Assembly (NCBI RefSeq): GCF_040253615.1
Contig: NZ_JBEJGY010000004.1
Coordinates: 4,464,001 to 4,528,000 of the forward strand
Origin: Streptomyces sp. Edi4
Lineage (GTDB): Bacteria > Actinomycetota > Actinomycetes > Streptomycetales > Streptomycetaceae
Reading direction: 5' to 3'
DNA: 64,000 nt
The notes under the pieces were generated by a model. The model was not told where the DNA came from and did no database searches. It saw only the letters and a list, made by a program, of their open reading frames with translations. Below, in pieces: positions 51,223 to 58,677 of the stretch; position 1 is the first letter of the stretch; each line of letters begins with the position of its first letter. The position numbers and the translations under genes are program-made.

Positions 51223-52581
51223 TCAGGCCGTGGCGGGACGGGCCTTGAGCGGCACGAGGGCCTTGGAAGGCAGAGCGACGGCGGGCCGGAAGACGGCGAG
51301 TGCCGGCAGGTCCGGGGCGCGGTCGGCGTAGGCGTTGCAGTGATTCACGGCGTCGCGCAGCGAGATGTGCGGGGCTCGGATGCGGGCCCAGCCTCCGGTC
51401 GAGTCACCGGCGACAGCCAGGCCCGGGGTGTCGGGCGAGATCTGGATGGCGGCGAGGACGGCGTCCGGGGAGATGTCGCCGAAGGCCATGTTGGCGCTGG
51501 TCTCGTCGTTGACGCGGTGGGCCGTGCGGCCGGTGAGCTGAGCGCGGAGCATCGTGATGCCCTTGCCCAGTTCGGAGCCGAAGCGCTGACCACAGATCTC
51601 CAGGTAAATGCCTGCGGCGCGGCCGAGTTGGGCGAGCCGGACCAGATCGGTGACGATGCGATCGCGGCGCTTCTCCTCGTCCTTGTTCGCGAAGAGCGCG
51701 AGTTCGGCGACCTCGTCGACCAGGACGACGACCGGGACGGGACGGAGGCCGACGGGCAGGTCCCAGATGTCGGCGGCGATCTCCGCGTCCGGTATGGCGA
51801 CGCTGATGCGCTGCTGGGCACGGATGAGCCGGTAGACGTCCGCCATGTGCGAGACGAGCGCGTCCAGGAGATCGAGCGCGGTCTCCTGGTCGTCCGCGAG
51901 GGCGGAGAAGCGGCGGGCCAGGGGGAAGAGTTCGACGCCCTGCTTGCAGTCGATCCCGACCAGGGCGACGTCGAGCGGAGCCAGCCCGCAGACGAGGCTG
52001 CGCAGGTACACGGACTTACCGGACTCGGTGGCTCCCAGCGTGAGCCCGTGGGGCACGGCCCGGAAGTCGCGGTAGTGCACGGCCCCGTCCTCGCGCAGGG
52101 CGACGGGGATGCGCATCGGAGCAGCGTCACCGGCCTTCTCGGCGGGCATCCGAACCCGCCTGAGCACGTCGTAGCCGGTCATGCGCAACTCCACGACTCC
52201 TGAACGCAGTTCGCGAGAGCTGACGCCGTACATCCCGAAGGAGTGGCGCAGCCGGTCCGTGGCGGCGGAGAAGTCGAAGGCGTCCTGACCGGGGCGGAGC
52301 TTGAGCCGCAGGACCAGGCCCGTGCGCGTCGGCCGTAACCGCAGGACGCGGGGCGAGCGGGACTCGGGTACGGATCGGCCGGCCATCCGGGCGAGGGCGA
52401 GCTGCCAGCGCGCGGGTGGCACGGTGAGCCCGCAGGCCTCCATGACCGAGGCGTACCGGACCAGAAGCCGTAATGAGGCGAGCGCGGCGCCGAAGCAGAC
52501 CCAGTACCAGGCGGGGCGCCGCCACCGCAGGATCACTGCGGAGGCGACGACCAGCGTCAACCCGACCGTGAAGGTGGTCAT
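51223..52581 (-). CDS. traSA: FtsK/SpoIIIE-type conjugative DNA translocase TraSA
   Basis: A 452-residue motor that moves double-stranded element DNA between hyphae. Two N-terminal membrane helices (about 5-20, 25-45), then a winged region and the FtsK ATPase: Walker A GLTLGATESGKSVYLRSL near residue 190, Walker B PVVVLVDEVAELAL near 290, and the C-terminal GRTAHRVND arginine region. The gene begins 2 bp after the SCO3933-like gene, so they are one operon. Confidence 0.94.
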   Translation of the reverse strand: MTTFTVGLTLVVASAVILRWRRPAWYWVCFGAALASLRLLVRYASVMEACGLTVPPARWQLALARMAGRSVPESRSPRVLRLRPTRTGLVLRLKLRPGQDAFDFSAATDRLRHSFGMYGVSSRELRSGVVELRMTGYDVLRRVRMPAEKAGDAAPMRIPVALREDGAVHYRDFRAVPHGLTLGATESGKSVYLRSLVCGLAPLDVALVGIDCKQGVELFPLARRFSALADDQETALDLLDALVSHMADVYRLIRAQQRISVAIPDAEIAADIWDLPVGLRPVPVVVLVDEVAELALFANKDEEKRRDRIVTDLVRLAQLGRAAGIYLEICGQRFGSELGKGITMLRAQLTGRTAHRVNDETSANMAFGDISPDAVLAAIQISPDTPGLAVAGDSTGGWARIRAPHISLRDAVNHCNAYADRAPDLPALAVFRPAVALPSKALVPLKARPATA

Positions 52582-52583
52582 GG

Positions 52584-52940
52584 TCAGGCTGCCTTGGGCT
52601 GCGTAGCACCGACGCCGAGGGAGGTGAGGGCGACCGCGCGGTAAGCGATGCCATGCCGCTTCTGGCCGTTGAACTCGTTCTCCCACGGCCGCGCGATGAG
52701 CCCCGTCAGCGCGACCGGGGTCCCCATGGCCAAGTCGTCGGAGAGACCGGGCTTGGGGATGGTGACGGACAGGATCTCGACTTCGTCGTTGGCCGCGAAC
52801 ATCACGTCCACGGTCATCAGAGCGGCTCCGGTCTCGGCGTCCACGGCGAGCTCACCGGTACGGCGGTCCTTGACCTTGGGCTGCGGTGCCTTGGCGACCA
52901 TGACGGTCGCGGCGGAAGTGTCCACAGGGATCTGACGCAC
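52584..52940 (-). CDS. SCO3933-type AICE regulatory protein
   Basis: A 118-residue protein recognised by its start RQIPVDTSAATVMVAKAPQP and by GLIARPWENEFNGQKRHGIA, the SCO3933-like family found upstream of tra in pSAM2-type elements. The beta-rich sequence resembles a single-strand-binding OB fold (inference). Its position corresponds to that of the activator pra in pSAM2, but equivalence is unproven. GTG start follows GAGGAG by 9 nt. Confidence 0.8.
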   Translation of the reverse strand: MRQIPVDTSAATVMVAKAPQPKVKDRRTGELAVDAETGAALMTVDVMFAANDEVEILSVTIPKPGLSDDLAMGTPVALTGLIARPWENEFNGQKRHGIAYRAVALTSLGVGATQPKAA

Positions 52941-52974
52941 GGCTGATCACTCCTCTATAGATGCTGAGCTCCAC

Positions 52975-53027
52975 CACTCATGTACATGAGTGACATGAAG
53001 AAGAGTGCAGCACTCCTATACATGAGT
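52975..53027. promoter_or_regulatory. Two KorSA-type operators upstream of the transfer operon
   Basis: Site 1 is the perfect 18-bp palindrome CACTCATGTACATGAGTG (52975-52992). Site 2 is the variant ACTCCTATACATGAGT (53012-53027), 36 bp on. A third copy overlaps the korSA/pif start region. Probably bound by the adjacent GntR regulator. Confidence 0.8.
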
Positions 53028-53079
53028 CAACCCGCCGAGACGAAGAAGTCGCGGCGGGCTGTGGGGAGTTGAGCGCGCG

Positions 53080-53871
53080 TCAGTCGGCTGCGGGAATCCG
53101 GTAGCTGAAGACGAACTGGTCAGCGGCCATGAGGGTGTCGCAGACCTCGACCACGCGACCGGCCGTTGTCACGGCCTCACGCACGAGGTGAACCACCGGA
53201 GCTCCGGGGCTCAGCGCCAGCTCGGACGTCTCGGCCTTGGACGCCGGGCGGGCTTGGAGCGTCTCGACGAACTCCGCGAACTCGTGTCCGTGGTCTTCGA
53301 GTCGGGCGTAGATGCCGCCCCCGCCGGGGTTCTCGGCGAAGAGCTCGGGGATGTCCTTCACCACGTCCCAAGGGAGGTAGGAGGTCGCCGTCTCGACGGG
53401 CGTGCCGTTGCGGAAATAGAGCCGCCGCCGGGCGAGCACCTGGGTGCCAGCCTCGACGTCCAGGCGCGCGGCAATGTCCTCGGTGGCTTCCACCGGGCCG
53501 ATGTAGAGGACGCTCACCTTCGCGGTCGCTCCCGACTGGGCCGACTCGGCCAGGTACGCGGCTTTGCCCCCCTGTCGATGCGATCGCCGGAAGCGGTCGG
53601 AGGAGCGGTGCCGTACGGGCGGCCGGTCCTTCACGATGGAGCCCTTGCCGTGCCGGGTCTCCACGAGCCCACTGGCCCGGACCTCGGCCATGGCCTTGCG
53701 CACGGTTCCGCCGGCAACGCCGTAGCGGTCCACGAGCTCGGATTCGCTCGGCACCAGCTCGCCGGGCTTGAGAACGCCGGCCCGAATCTGCTGAACGATT
53801 TCGTCGGCGATCTGCACGTACCGGGGTACGGCCTTCCCACCTCCTACTGCTGTTCCCATAGTCCTTCTCAT
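53080..53871 (-). CDS. korSA: KorSA-like GntR transcriptional repressor
   Basis: A 263-residue GntR/HutC-type repressor. The HTH is at residues 15-85 (PRYVQIADEIVQQIRAGVLK, SESELVDRYGVAGGTVRKAM); a UTRA ligand domain follows (about 110-260). In pSAM2, KorSA holds replication and transfer genes silent. Operators with core TGTACATGAGT lie upstream of the transfer operon and in its own promoter. Met5 (53859) is an alternative start. Confidence 0.9.
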   Translation of the reverse strand: MRRTMGTAVGGGKAVPRYVQIADEIVQQIRAGVLKPGELVPSESELVDRYGVAGGTVRKAMAEVRASGLVETRHGKGSIVKDRPPVRHRSSDRFRRSHRQGGKAAYLAESAQSGATAKVSVLYIGPVEATEDIAARLDVEAGTQVLARRRLYFRNGTPVETATSYLPWDVVKDIPELFAENPGGGGIYARLEDHGHEFAEFVETLQARPASKAETSELALSPGAPVVHLVREAVTTAGRVVEVCDTLMAADQFVFSYRIPAAD

Positions 53872-53880
53872 CCTCCTATG

Positions 53881-53895
53881 CTCCTGTACATGAGT
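53881..53895. promoter_or_regulatory. KorSA-type operator between korSA and pif
   Basis: CTCCTGTACATGAGT matches the two operators upstream of the transfer operon. It overlaps the pif start codon (ATG 53890) and lies 10 bp from the korSA start, so one bound dimer could block both. Confidence 0.75.
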
Positions 53896-54345
53896 AACAG
53901 CGCGCAGGAAGGCCAGTCAACGCCGCTCCACTCCGTGTCCGTGGCCGGGGTGGTAGTCCGTGACGATGGTCGGCTCCTCGCCATCCGACGCGCTGACAAC
54001 GGCACTTGGGAACTTCCGGGCGGCGTACTCGAACTCGACGAGTCCCCGGAGGAAGGTGTTCGTCGCGAAGTCCGGGAAGAGACGGGCATCCACGTCGAGG
54101 TCGACGAGCTGACTGGGGTCTACAAGAACACGACCCGAGGCATCGTGGCCCTGGTCTTCCGCTGCAAGCCGGCGGGCGGCGTCGAGCGCACATCGAGCGA
54201 ATCAACGGCCGTCGACTGGCTTACGCCGGAAGAGGTCGCGGAGTGGATGTCGGAGGTCTACGCGATCCGCCTCCTGGACGCGCTGGACGGAGCGGGCCCG
54301 CACGTCCGCAGCCACGACGGCAAGCGCCTGACGCCCGCGCGATAG
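53890..54345 (+). CDS. pif: NUDIX protein, Pif-like immunity factor
   Basis: A 151-residue NUDIX hydrolase. The NUDIX box GGVLELDESPEEGVRREVRE plus ETG is canonical. In pSAM2, the divergent neighbour of the control region is Pif, a NUDIX-motif protein that blocks transfer between cells already holding the element; position and family agree. The ATG lies within an operator and has no ribosome site, so a leaderless transcript or the in-frame ATG at 53878 is possible. Confidence 0.82.
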   Translation: MSNSAQEGQSTPLHSVSVAGVVVRDDGRLLAIRRADNGTWELPGGVLELDESPEEGVRREVREETGIHVEVDELTGVYKNTTRGIVALVFRCKPAGGVERTSSESTAVDWLTPEEVAEWMSEVYAIRLLDALDGAGPHVRSHDGKRLTPAR

Positions 54346-54367
54346 AACTTTCCCTACTTCATCAAGG

Positions 54368-54386
54368 GCCCGCGCACGGCGCGGGC
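54368..54386 (+). terminator. Terminator after pif
   Basis: GCCCGCGC-ACG-GCGCGGGC, 22 bp after pif. Confidence 0.65.
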
Positions 54387-54526
54387 GCGCGCCGCCTCTG
54401 CGGCGCGGCCTGCCTCCTGTCTCCGCCCCGGCTGGCCGCGCCCGGCGGCGCGCTCGCGACTGCGGGCTGGAAGTGGGAGACACCCTCCGTGGCTGGGGCG
54501 GCCGGCTCCACGGCTTTAGGCAGCCA

Positions 54527-54636
54527 CTTTGGCGCGAGCCTCGAAGATCATGGCCCCAACGTCGTGCTTTACCGGGCAGGTCCACAACCTGCCCGACGCG
54601 CCGGAAGCTTACGGGGCCATGATCACTCGCGCCAAA
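54527..54636. other. Nested triple inverted repeat (candidate origin, transfer locus or RNA)
   Basis: Three stems share one axis: TTTGGCGCGAG (54528-54538 with 54626-54636), GATCATGGCCCC (54546-54557 with 54613-54624) and CGGGCAGGT (54573-54581 with 54587-54595, 5-nt loop). All are perfect. No ORF fits. In a rolling-circle element such structures can be single-strand origins, double-strand origins or the cis-acting transfer locus; a structured RNA is also possible. Confidence 0.75.
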
Positions 54637-54702
54637 GCAGCTCCCGCCCAAACCCGCTCCGCCGACCTCGTGCGACAGGCGGAGGCCGTATGCATAAACC
54701 GC

Positions 54703-54731
54703 CTGCGAGTTAGAAGGTGGACCAGTAACCT
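54703..54731 (+). promoter_or_regulatory. Candidate promoter of the HEPN operon
   Basis: CTGCGA (54703-54708), 17-bp spacer, TAACCT (54726-54731), then GAAGGAG before the GTG at 54759. A reasonable housekeeping-type promoter. Confidence 0.45.
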
Positions 54732-54758
54732 GAAAATCTCCGATGAAGGAGCGATACC

Positions 54759-55526
54759 GTGCCAGACCCAGCGATGAAAATGATCACCAGCGAAAGATTT
54801 CTCCCCGTCTGGGAAGCGGTCACCTGGAGCGCAGTGGAAAACGCCGTCATGTTTGACGAGGTGGACCTCGACACTCTCAGTGCCGATGAGGTTATTATTG
54901 AAGCTATTTCGCTACACCTCGATCATTTCGACATTGACCCCGACGAAGAGCTTAGCGAGAGCAAAAGAGCCGGGAAGGCAAGCCAGGTCCAGTGGTCCGG
55001 AAACCATGAACGGGAGCTGAAGAACCAAGGGGACAAGTTCCTGGACGAGGGAAAACACGAGTTCGCGATACTGTTTTACGCAACTTGGATTGAGCACTGG
55101 CTAAACCGAATCATCCTGTTGCGCGCAACCGGCAAGGGGACGCACCCGGAGCTAGCTACGGCACTCATCAGAAGCTCACGAATCGAGCTCAAGATGGGGA
55201 GAATATGGACGAGCTTGGACAACCCGAGGTTCCCCAAGGAGCTCGCCCGGCAAATAACTCGCGTAATGGAGTCTCGGAACGCATTTGTCCACTACAAGTG
55301 GCCCAGCGAGGATGAAGAGACACACAGAGAATCGATTAACCGCACCAAGCTGGAGGCGCAGAGGGCACAACAAACGGTCGTCGAGCTAATCGAACTAGAA
55401 GATTCGATCTTCTATAAGGGTAGGAGTGAAGAAATCAGGGAAGCGTTCCGGAATGGCTGGTACGAGAGGCGGCGTGAGACCCTAAATCAGGCGACGTCAA
55501 GCGAAGCCGAGCAGGCGAACGATTAG
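54759..55526 (+). CDS. HEPN-motif protein of unknown function (AICE cargo)
   Basis: A 255-residue soluble protein of lower GC than its neighbours, with AGA, ATA and CTA codons that are rare in this genome. The C-terminal half is helical and carries SRNAFVHYKW with Arg173-Asn174-x3-His178, the RNx3H signature of HEPN ribonucleases; an upstream helix KHEFAILFYATWIEHWLNRI fits the HEPN four-helix bundle. The N-terminal 80 residues are acidic. The membrane protein gene follows after 12 bp. HEPN proteins act in anti-phage and toxin systems; the role here is inference. Start: GTG with GAAGGAG 8 nt upstream. Confidence 0.75.
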   Translation: MPDPAMKMITSERFLPVWEAVTWSAVENAVMFDEVDLDTLSADEVIIEAISLHLDHFDIDPDEELSESKRAGKASQVQWSGNHERELKNQGDKFLDEGKHEFAILFYATWIEHWLNRIILLRATGKGTHPELATALIRSSRIELKMGRIWTSLDNPRFPKELARQITRVMESRNAFVHYKWPSEDEETHRESINRTKLEAQRAQQTVVELIELEDSIFYKGRSEEIREAFRNGWYERRRETLNQATSSEAEQAND

Positions 55527-55538
55527 ATCGGAATTGCG

Positions 55539-56015
55539 TTGCAAGTTACCTCCCTTGCGCAAACGGTAACTGCGTTTTCCCCAGTGGTAATCGCAGTGCT
55601 CACAGGGTTTTTCGCTGCCCGCGCAAGTCGCCGATCCAGATCAGACAAGATCATGGTTCGGTTAACGGCAGAGATCGCGGCGGCCGAATCTCTTGCAGAG
55701 GGCACAGCAGCCAAGGCCACACTTACTTCACAGTTGGATGCAACGGCCCAGAAGTACAGGCAAACGTGCGAGCGCGAAGACTCATTCAAGCGAGACGCTG
55801 TGGGTGTTAGCTTGGGCATCATTCTGGGCGGCGGCGGCATCAGCCTCGGTACCTGGGCCGCTCTCCAGGGAGGAAATTACTTGTGGTGGTGGGTGCTCGC
55901 AGTCCCCGCAATCATCCTCGGCGTACCTGGCTTCTTCCACGAGCTAGCCGGCGGAAACAGCAGGAGCGTGCCGAGCGTGGCCGCGCCACCTGAGCCTGGT
56001 CCTCCGAGCACCTGA
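55539..56015 (+). CDS. Membrane protein paired with the HEPN gene
   Basis: A 158-residue protein with an N-terminal membrane helix (FSPVVIAVLTGFFAARA, about 12-28), a basic turn, a helical charged stretch (EIAAAESLAEGTAAKATL), and two more helices (about 92-112 and 116-136; WWWVLAVPAIILGVPGFF). The Pro/Ser tail is short. The start is uncertain: TTG at 55539 is the only usual initiator after the HEPN stop, with no clear ribosome site, so translational coupling is likely. No family recognised. Confidence 0.65.
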   Translation: MQVTSLAQTVTAFSPVVIAVLTGFFAARASRRSRSDKIMVRLTAEIAAAESLAEGTAAKATLTSQLDATAQKYRQTCEREDSFKRDAVGVSLGIILGGGGISLGTWAALQGGNYLWWWVLAVPAIILGVPGFFHELAGGNSRSVPSVAAPPEPGPPST

Positions 56016-56057
56016 CGTCAGAAGCGTCCTGGGTTCAACTGCTGCCACCTGGCCAGA

Positions 56058-56088
56058 GGGCCACCTACTAGTCACTAGTAGGTGGCCC
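56058..56088. terminator. 31-bp near-perfect palindrome after the HEPN operon
   Basis: GGGCCACCTACTAGT-C and its complement, 15-bp arms with a single central base. It may be a terminator; its core CTAGT-N-ACTAG also resembles the operators at 58638-58668. Confidence 0.7.
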
Positions 56089-56440
56089 TGTGCATCCCAG
56101 GCCGCGGCGGGCAACCAGTACGGCACCGAAGTACGACAGTGACGGCAACCGTGACGGCAACGAAGATGGACGGCAGCAGTGCCCGGCAGCCCTGAGCGGC
56201 AGCGGCAAGAACACATCAGGGCTGCCCACCCCGGCGTGCCCGCATCTTCTAAGCGCCGGGCCCTCTCCGGGTTAGTGACTAACTGCGTGACAACGCCGAC
56301 GCACACCGACGGACGAGCACGGACGCCAGCGGACCAGCAGCGCAGGTGACGGGCGCACTGGCCCAAGGCACGGCCGCCGCCAAAGTTGCTTCGGGACGAA
56401 GAAGTCCAGTGCTCAGAGGTTCCAGGCTGTCTTCGGCGAC
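56089..56440. other. Gene-free region in the AICE
   Basis: Contains the direct repeat GTGACGGCAAC (56139-56160 region, two copies plus a partial) and a 13-bp palindrome GTTAGT-G-ACTAAC (56271-56283). No ORF with convincing codon use or ribosome site. Likely control DNA or remains of an older junction. Confidence 0.5.
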
Positions 56441-56476
56441 GCGAAGAGGCCCGGATCGAGATCCGGGCCTCTTCGC
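56441..56476. terminator. Terminator of the leftward small-protein operon
   Basis: Perfect 16-bp stem GCGAAGAGGCCCGGAT and complement with CGAG loop, 20 bp beyond the stop of the last gene. Confidence 0.85.
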
Positions 56477-56496
56477 GTATCGACTATGAGTAACTG

Positions 56497-56841
56497 CTAG
56501 TCGATCCTGCTCATGGGTCTCTGAGGAGGGTCACAGCGTTCCAGGGGCATGAGGTCCGCGGCCGCTAAGCGGTGGCCCCGGCTTGTTGCTACGCGAAGCG
56601 TGGCCTGCAGGGCTTTGATCAGGGCCGTCGTCAAGCCTTCGAGCGCCGGTCGCTCCGTTTCGTCGTCGCTGATCATCTTCAAGCCTTGCGCTACCAGGGC
56701 TGATGCGCTGTCCAGTTGGTGTACTTCCATCTCGTCCGCTAGGCGGGACAGGCGGCCGGCCGGGTCGTCGGTGCTCAGGAAGCACGGCTTGCCGTCCGGG
56801 CTCGACCAGGGCAGGAGGCGGAGTTCATCGTGTGGTGTCAT
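56497..56841 (-). CDS. AICE protein of unknown function, 114 aa
   Basis: A 114-residue, mostly helical protein (LSRLADEMEVHQLDSASALV, ALEGLTTALIKALQATLRVA). The opening DELRLLPWSSPDGKPCFLST resembles many small Streptomyces plasmid and AICE proteins. It overlaps the upstream GntR gene by 4 bp (ATGA) and is last in the operon. Function unknown. Confidence 0.75.
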   Translation of the reverse strand: MTPHDELRLLPWSSPDGKPCFLSTDDPAGRLSRLADEMEVHQLDSASALVAQGLKMISDDETERPALEGLTTALIKALQATLRVATSRGHRLAAADLMPLERCDPPQRPMSRID

Positions 56842-57584
56842 CGTTGCGCACGCCTCCCCGCCGTCATGCGATGAGTGGTGAAGAGGGCGTTGGCGCGGTC
56901 GCCGGGTAGGACGAGGTGGGCCGCTTCGGCCACGCGGCCCTTGATGTCGGTCGAGACCCGGGTGATTGCCAGGATGGCCAGTGCCGTGCTGATGCGCAGG
57001 GTGGCGGCTTCGCTCCGGGTCGGAAGGCGGGCGTTGACTGTCTCCTGAGTGTCGGCGAGTGCTGGACGCGCCTCCGCCAGGGTCGCCTCGACCGACCCCC
57101 AACAGGACAGCTCTGCTCGTGGGTTGACCGGCGCCAGGTCGCGCGGGACGTAGAAGCGGATGAGGCTGTGTGGCGAATCGCCCTCGTAGCCGACGCAGCG
57201 CAGTTCGGTCAACGGGCTGTGGAGCGGCACCTTCAGCAGCGAGGCCAAGTCACCTCGCGCCCAGATCTTGGTGGTGCGGACCGTGACGCGGAGGGTCACC
57301 CTTGCGGCATCCCGGTCGATGGCCATGTGTCCGCCGCCGACGTAGGTGACCTGATGAAGACGGCGGCGCACGAAGTTGCCTTTACCGTGGATCTTCTCGA
57401 TGAGCCCTTCGCCCTGGAGGACCGCCAAGGCGTTTCGCAGGGTCGGCGTGCTGACCCTGTAGTGCGTGGCGAGCTGAGTCTCTGAGGGGAGGCGTTCGTC
57501 GGGCTTGAGGCGGCCTGTGATGATCCGGGCGCGTAGGTCGTCGGCGATCGCGTACGGGAGGGGCGGGGCGGGCCGGGTCACCAC
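56838..57584 (-). CDS. GntR-family regulator with UTRA domain (second of the element)
   Basis: A 248-residue GntR/HutC protein. The HTH (PYAIADDLRARIITGRLKPD, STPTLRNALAVLQGEGLIEK) covers residues 8-75; a UTRA-like domain follows. The GTG at 57584 is chosen over the longer open frame (to 57737) because the family begins close to PLPYAIADDLR and GAGGGGG lies 9 nt upstream. It overlaps the preceding gene by 7 bp. Confidence 0.85.
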   Translation of the reverse strand: MVTRPAPPLPYAIADDLRARIITGRLKPDERLPSETQLATHYRVSTPTLRNALAVLQGEGLIEKIHGKGNFVRRRLHQVTYVGGGHMAIDRDAARVTLRVTVRTTKIWARGDLASLLKVPLHSPLTELRCVGYEGDSPHSLIRFYVPRDLAPVNPRAELSCWGSVEATLAEARPALADTQETVNARLPTRSEAATLRISTALAILAITRVSTDIKGRVAEAAHLVLPGDRANALFTTHRMTAGRRAQR

Positions 57585-57802
57585 CTTGACGGCCCCCTCG
57601 ATGTGATCAATTGAGTGCGGACGTACATCGTCAACTGTTCGCCTGACTCGAAGAGGAGCCGTTTGGCTCCACCAGGGAGTTGGCCGAGGTACGTCACTCG
57701 GCACGGGCGGGCGCCGGTCAGGATGACGTCGCCGCATCGCACGTTGGTCGAGGTGATTTCGACAGGGGCCGTCAGGGAACGGCCGGAGGTCCAGTTCTTC
57801 AC
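57578..57802 (-). CDS. Small AICE protein, 74 aa
   Basis: A 74-residue beta-rich protein (VEITSTNVRCGDVILTGARP, RVTYLGQLPGGAKRLLFESG) resembling a small SH3/Tudor-like barrel. The GTG at 57802 overlaps the preceding stop as GTGA. No family recognised, but coding is supported by the coupled starts in the operon. Confidence 0.7.
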   Translation of the reverse strand: MKNWTSGRSLTAPVEITSTNVRCGDVILTGARPCRVTYLGQLPGGAKRLLFESGEQLTMYVRTQLITSRGPSRW

Positions 57803-58008
57803 GGGGACACCCCTGCAGTCGTATCCCGGTCGGGCACCGTGTGGCACGAGCACGTGCAGGCCTCGTAGATCACGGGGACGTCGCTCGGCGCTGCTGTCGG
57901 CACAGAATGCGCGCACTCGCGGTGCTGGCCGACCCGGCACGAGCTCGAATGGTAGGGGGCTTCGAGATTTCGCTGCGCTGCACGAGACTGGAGGCGGCGA
58001 TATGGCAT
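57799..58008 (-). CDS. Small Cys/His protein, 69 aa
   Basis: A 69-residue protein with C-x8-C-x2-S spacing (SCRVGQHRECAHS) and a terminal CTCSCH, a combination found in small AICE proteins and likely to bind zinc. Overlaps its neighbours by 1 bp (TGATG) and 4 bp (GTGA). Function unknown. Confidence 0.7.
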   Translation of the reverse strand: MPYRRLQSRAAQRNLEAPYHSSSCRVGQHRECAHSVPTAAPSDVPVIYEACTCSCHTVPDRDTTAGVSP

Positions 58009-58310
58009 CAGAGGACCTCTGCCGAGCAGTAAGGCGTCTCGACCAGAGCGTGAAGGGCGAGCATCGTGGCGCGCTGCTGTGCTCGTTGCTCGGATGCCAG
58101 CAGGTACGGGCGGATTAGGGCCGTCTCCTCCCCGATCAGCACCTCAGTGTGCTTCTGCGGCTGCCCAGGAATCTGCTCCACCCCGCGATCGCTACCAGCC
58201 GGGTGATTGGCCGTGGTGCAAACGGCAGTTGGGGGACGCTGGCGTTGCCGGCGCCTTTCTGAGAGCCGTTCGCTGAACCGCGATGCGGCGCGGCGGATGC
58301 GGTTGAACAC
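58008..58310 (-). CDS. AICE protein of unknown function, 100 aa
   Basis: A basic N-terminus (FNRIRRAASRFSERLSERRR) is followed by a helical segment (EETALIRPYLLASEQRAQQR). GTG 58310 has AGGAG 7 nt upstream. The stop overlaps the next start. Possibly DNA-binding by charge; otherwise unknown. Confidence 0.7.
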   Translation of the reverse strand: MFNRIRRAASRFSERLSERRRQRQRPPTAVCTTANHPAGSDRGVEQIPGQPQKHTEVLIGEETALIRPYLLASEQRAQQRATMLALHALVETPYCSAEVL

Positions 58311-58320
58311 GATGGTGCTC

Positions 58321-58599
58321 CTATCGCTGTTGGCCAGGTCCCGGCGATCGGTCCGGTGCCGGGGCCGGCTTGCGTACGGCGGCCCATAACGTGCGGCCGC
58401 CCAGGCTGGTGGCCAGGAGGCCGAAGCGGTCGGCCTGGGCGACCACGTCTAGGGCCTCCTGCCAGGTCTCGGCGGGGAGGCAGTCGGGTACCTCCGCCTC
58501 GATCGCGGTCTGCCGTGCGTGCTCCTCCACGCGTGTGGCGAGTCCGAGGGCGGACAGCCGGGCAGCGATGGCCCCCGCGCTCACTTCTGAAGCAGGCAC
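58321..58599 (-). CDS. AICE protein of unknown function, 92 aa (first of the operon)
   Basis: A 92-residue protein (AIAARLSALGLATRVEEHAR, LPAETWQEALDVVAQADRFG). GTG 58599 is preceded by GGAGG at 7-nt spacing; a longer version from GTG 58626 lacks one. First gene of the leftward operon, sharing the control region with the divergent GntR gene. Confidence 0.7.
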   Translation of the reverse strand: MPASEVSAGAIAARLSALGLATRVEEHARQTAIEAEVPDCLPAETWQEALDVVAQADRFGLLATSLGGRTLWAAVRKPAPAPDRSPGPGQQR

Positions 58600-58637
58600 A
58601 GGGCAGCCTCCGTCACCGCTGATCACTTTCAGTGAAG

Positions 58638-58668
58638 CTAGTTAACTAGATTAGAGCTAGTGGACTAG
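58638..58668. promoter_or_regulatory. Paired operators CTAGTnnACTAG
   Basis: CTAGTTAACTAG (58638-58649) and CTAGTGGACTAG (58657-58668), start-to-start 19 bp, about two helical turns. They lie in the AT-rich divergent promoter between the small-protein operon and the GntR gene that starts 9 bp further on. Confidence 0.8.
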
Positions 58669-58677
58669 ATTTTCCAT

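Noticed and set aside
56139..56283. GTGACGGCAAC repeats and nearby palindrome as the end of a second integrated element
   Set aside because: No matching partner repeat or integrase gene is visible in the window.
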